DNA from: Candidatus Cloacimonadota bacterium
Lineage (GTDB): Bacteria > Cloacimonadota > Cloacimonadia > Cloacimonadales > Cloacimonadaceae
DNA length: 10,239 bases
Reading direction: 5' to 3'
NCBI GenBank assembly: GCA_023230025.1
Contig: JALNYD010000083.1
Location: 1-10,239 of the forward strand
The translations under genes and the position numbers were made by a program. The notes below the pieces were generated by a model that was not told the origin of the DNA, made no database searches, and worked only from the letters and a program-made list of their open reading frames with translations. Positions 7,819-10,239 of this stretch are shown in pieces. Position 1 is the first letter of the stretch. Every line of letters begins with the position of its first letter.

Positions 7819-9596
7819 TCGAGAAGATGAAGAAATACAGCTTCGTGCTATATCATCTGGATTACCAGGATTTTCTGGCCAATCTACAAGATTTGGGCAT
7901 GGTGCACCTCATCCGCTCCACTGATGAAAAGTCTGAGGAACTTATTCAAAGCCACGACTTGATTTCTCAATATGCCGAAGGGATCAAGTTCCTCTCGAAA
8001 TACAAGGATCAGCATCCCAAAATCAGTACCAACCTTCCCGCAAAAGCGCTACTGAACCAGATCAATAAAGCCCGTAGCGACAAAGAAAGCCTGCTGCGCC
8101 AGAGAGACAATCTTCAAAAGCAGATTAAGGACTTGCAACCCTGGGGGCATTTTGATTATGATCTGGTAAAGAAGCTTGAAGACAACGGTATCGGAATCAG
8201 CTTTTACCACTGTCTGAAGAATCACTTCAAGGCGGAATGGGAAGAGAATCATGTGATCCAAAAAGTAGCGGAACATAGTGGCAGCATCTATTTTGCCGTG
8301 CTCTTTACCGGAGAAAAGCCCATTATAGAAGCGGATGCTTTCAGTTTTCACCAACACACTCTGCAAGAGTTTGAAGCTCAGCTAAAGGAAGTGACCGAAA
8401 AGCTGGAAGGAATCGAGAGTTACTTTGCAGATATCTGCGATACTGCCCTGGAAATGTTCAATGCTCAGATCGCCAAGCTCACCACTGAGTATGATTTTGA
8501 GGATGCAACTCTGCAAGGAGTAGCAGAAGCTGATAACCATCTAAGGGTGCTTAGCGGCTGGATTCCTGTCAGTAAGGAAGATGGACTCAAAAAGTTCATC
8601 TCGGAGCAGAATGTGATCCATTTCGAAAGCACTGCCAAGATCGAGGATAATCCGCCTATACAATTGCGTAACAATTGGTTCTCACGGCTTTTTGAACCCA
8701 TCACCCGGATGTATATGCTGCCCAAATACAATGAGTTTGATCTCACCCCCTTCTTTGCCCCCTTCTTTATGCTCTTCTTTGGCTTCTGTAATGCTGATAT
8801 GGCTTATGGAGTAGTGATCGTCTTACTCACTCTCTTCCTGCGGACGCGAATGAAAGATCCCACCGTCAAGGGCTTCCTCACTCTCGTTACCCTCTTTGGC
8901 ATATCATCAATTATCATGGGCTGGGTGATGGGAACCATTTTGGGTTATGACATGAAGGAAATCCCTGCCATTGGCGAATCGATCCTGATTCGTAATACTG
9001 ACCAGATCTTCAATTTCGGTCTGCTGCTGGGAGTCATCCAAATCTTGTTTGGCATCTTGATCGCAACCGCCAAGAAAATGCGGCAAGCCGGCTTTGTGAA
9101 TGGAGTCAGTTCCATTGGTTCATTCCTCTTTATCGGAACCCTGGCAATCTTTGGAGCTCAACAATTGGGAACCGATATCAGTTCCATTCAGCCCTATTTG
9201 AAGTATCCAATGTGGCTTGGACTGGCTTTGATTTTGCTATTCAACAATCCAGGCAAAAATCCCCTCATCAACATTGGAGGCGGTCTGTGGTTGTTATACA
9301 ACATGGTTACCGGCTTCTTTGGTGATATCCTGAGCTACATCCGTCTCTTTGCCCTGGGTGTATCCAGTGGCATTTTGGGCTTCGTGATCAATAGCATTGG
9401 CTCCCAAATGCTGGGGATTCCCATTGCTGGACCGGTCATCTTTGTGATCTTTATGATATTGGGACACACTCTGAACCTTGCCCTGGGCGGACTGTCCGGA
9501 TTTGTGCATCCCTTGCGCTTAACTTTCGTGGAATTCTTCAAAAACGCCGAGTTCGAAGGACCCGGCATGGAATATAAACCCTTTTCCAAATCTTAA
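7815..9596 (+). CDS. atpI: V-type ATPase subunit I (membrane stator, a-subunit type)
   Basis: A 593-residue 116-kDa-family stator subunit at the short bacterial end of the range. Residues 1 to about 305 are soluble with coiled-coil stretches and would bind the peripheral stalks. The rest is membrane-embedded, with hydrophobic segments near 311-340, 351-376, 398-420, 434-452, 465-480, 490-533 and 539-560. The hallmark GDILSYIRLFALG contains R510 (codon 9342-9344), equivalent to the essential channel arginine (R735 in yeast Vph1). VHPLRLTFVEFF holds R568, matching the second conserved arginine (R799). The C-terminus ends GPGMEYKPF, also conserved. It provides the ion half-channels against the K ring. 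GGAGG at 7803-7807 lies 7 bases before the ATG, inside atpD, with a 4-base overlap. Confidence 0.96.
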   Translation: MIEKMKKYSFVLYHLDYQDFLANLQDLGMVHLIRSTDEKSEELIQSHDLISQYAEGIKFLSKYKDQHPKISTNLPAKALLNQINKARSDKESLLRQRDNLQKQIKDLQPWGHFDYDLVKKLEDNGIGISFYHCLKNHFKAEWEENHVIQKVAEHSGSIYFAVLFTGEKPIIEADAFSFHQHTLQEFEAQLKEVTEKLEGIESYFADICDTALEMFNAQIAKLTTEYDFEDATLQGVAEADNHLRVLSGWIPVSKEDGLKKFISEQNVIHFESTAKIEDNPPIQLRNNWFSRLFEPITRMYMLPKYNEFDLTPFFAPFFMLFFGFCNADMAYGVVIVLLTLFLRTRMKDPTVKGFLTLVTLFGISSIIMGWVMGTILGYDMKEIPAIGESILIRNTDQIFNFGLLLGVIQILFGILIATAKKMRQAGFVNGVSSIGSFLFIGTLAIFGAQQLGTDISSIQPYLKYPMWLGLALILLFNNPGKNPLINIGGGLWLLYNMVTGFFGDILSYIRLFALGVSSGILGFVINSIGSQMLGIPIAGPVIFVIFMILGHTLNLALGGLSGFVHPLRLTFVEFFKNAEFEGPGMEYKPFSKS

Positions 9597-9607
9597 GGTA
9601 AAATATT

Positions 9608-9614
9608 AGGAGGT
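9608..9614 (+). promoter_or_regulatory. Strong ribosome binding site of atpK
   Basis: AGGAGGT is a full Shine-Dalgarno match, 4 bases (counted from its last G) before the ATG at 9618. It sits in a 21-base AT-rich leader, while the A-B, B-D and D-I junctions overlap. This is the strongest such site in the operon and fixes the atpK start. Confidence 0.75.
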
Positions 9615-9617
9615 TTA

Positions 9618-10136
9618 ATGAGCCCGGATACCTTAAACACAGTAGTAGAAACCACAGCAACTGCCATGGCGGGCGGGAATTTGGCATTTTTCCTGGCCTG
9701 GATCGGTATTTTCCTCATGGTTGGTCTTGCCGGAATCGGCAGCGCCTGGGGAACAGTAATCGGTGGCAGTGCTTCAGTGGGAGCCATGAAAAAACGGGAT
9801 GATATCTTCCCAAGTTGTATGATCCTCTCCGCTTTGCCCAGTACACAAGGGCTTTACGGATTTGGTGCCTTCTTCATTCTGAATGGGCACATCACTCCCC
9901 AGATCAACCTGCTGCAAGCTTGCGCAATTCTTGGCGCAGGTCTGATCATGGGCATGGTTGGTCTGATTTCTGCTTATCAGCAAGCCAGAATCGTTGCCAA
10001 TGGTATCGAAAGCTTGGGAGCTGGGAACAACGTGTTTTCTCAGACCCTGATTCTGGGCGTGTTCCCGGAACTATATGCAATCGTAGCTTTCGCTACTTGC
10101 TTCCTGATTTCAGGTGTGATTCCCGGTTTGGCATAA
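9618..10136 (+). CDS. atpK: V-type ATPase subunit K (rotor-ring proteolipid, four-helix type)
   Basis: A 172-residue hydrophobic protein with two fused hairpins (four membrane helices, near 22-55, 65-89, 98-130 and 142-168), as in V-type K/c subunits. Several copies form the ion-carrying rotor ring that turns against AtpI. Only the second hairpin has the membrane carboxylate, E151 in PELYAI. The first hairpin has Q77 in LPSTQGLYGF. Aligned by eye with Enterococcus hirae NtpK, its Na+ ligands L61, T64, Q65, Q110 and E139 correspond to L73, T76, Q77, Q122 and E151, all kept, and the supporting Tyr 68 matches Y80. This favours Na+ coupling (inference). A polar stretch of about 20 residues precedes helix 1. 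It is the last gene of the operon, followed by a terminator 20 bases after its stop. Confidence 0.96.
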   Translation: MSPDTLNTVVETTATAMAGGNLAFFLAWIGIFLMVGLAGIGSAWGTVIGGSASVGAMKKRDDIFPSCMILSALPSTQGLYGFGAFFILNGHITPQINLLQACAILGAGLIMGMVGLISAYQQARIVANGIESLGAGNNVFSQTLILGVFPELYAIVAFATCFLISGVIPGLA

Positions 10137-10156
10137 TCACGATCCTAAACGATAAT

Positions 10157-10187
10157 GGGCACGTCATTCACGCGTGCCCCTTTTTTT
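10157..10187 (+). terminator. Rho-independent terminator of the V-ATPase operon
   Basis: A perfect 7-bp GC-rich stem, GGGCACG (10157-10163) with CGTGCCC (10173-10179), has a 9-base loop and is followed by C and seven T (10181-10187). It begins 20 bases after the atpK stop and marks the operon end. Confidence 0.92.
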
Positions 10188-10239
10188 ATCCCGATTGATG
10201 CCATGGGAGTTACTTCGCCACTTCCATATCTCTAATGCC

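Noticed and set aside
9815..10198. 127-codon plus-strand frame overlapping atpK and the terminator
   Set aside because: It lies in another frame of atpK and runs through the intrinsic terminator; it is a shadow frame.
10188..10239. Possible gene or promoter in the last 52 bases
   Set aside because: I see no ribosome site, convincing promoter or frame long enough to support a call.

Overview
The window holds a nearly complete bacterial V/A-type ATPase operon on the + strand, preceded by the end of an ABC exporter gene pair. All protein genes run left to right and are tightly packed, with Shine-Dalgarno sequences (GGAG, AGGAGG). Base composition looks balanced throughout and nothing suggests recent transfer. 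The ATPase gene order (E, DUF2764-like protein, A, B, D, I, K) is the one known from Spirochaetes, Chlamydiae and Bacteroidota, not the Thermus/Enterococcus/archaeal order with separate C, F and G/H genes. The host is therefore probably a Gram-negative-type anaerobe from one of those groups or a relative such as Cloacimonadota. That lineage guess is inference; no rRNA or marker gene here settles it.

Region 1 (1-2528): two ABC half-transporters overlapping by 8 bases. The first is cut by the left edge, leaving essentially its nucleotide-binding domain. The second is complete (membrane domain plus nucleotide-binding domain). Their motifs complement each other as in heterodimeric exporters: one consensus ATP site and one degenerate site are predicted. 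Substrate unknown.

Region 2 (2529-2659): a 131-base gap with a 26-base near-perfect inverted repeat, a good -35-like TTGACA and the atpE ribosome binding site. This is the likely control region of the ATPase operon.

Region 3 (2660-10136): atpE (peripheral stalk), a DUF2764-family gene in the slot where other operons carry subunit C, atpA (catalytic), atpB (non-catalytic nucleotide-binding), atpD (central shaft), atpI (stator membrane subunit with the channel arginine) and atpK (rotor-ring proteolipid). Genes overlap or nearly touch, except that atpK has a 21-base leader with the strongest Shine-Dalgarno of the operon. A strong intrinsic terminator at 10157-10187 closes the unit, so the operon appears complete and has no recognisable F, G/H or canonical C gene.

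Together the products would form a membrane rotary machine: A3B3 head, D shaft, E stalks, AtpI stator and a K ring. The K protein keeps all five side chains that bind Na+ in the Enterococcus hirae NtpK ring, so sodium is the predicted coupling ion. The machine itself belongs to a known family. The open points are the reduced subunit set, the role of the DUF2764 protein and the ion.
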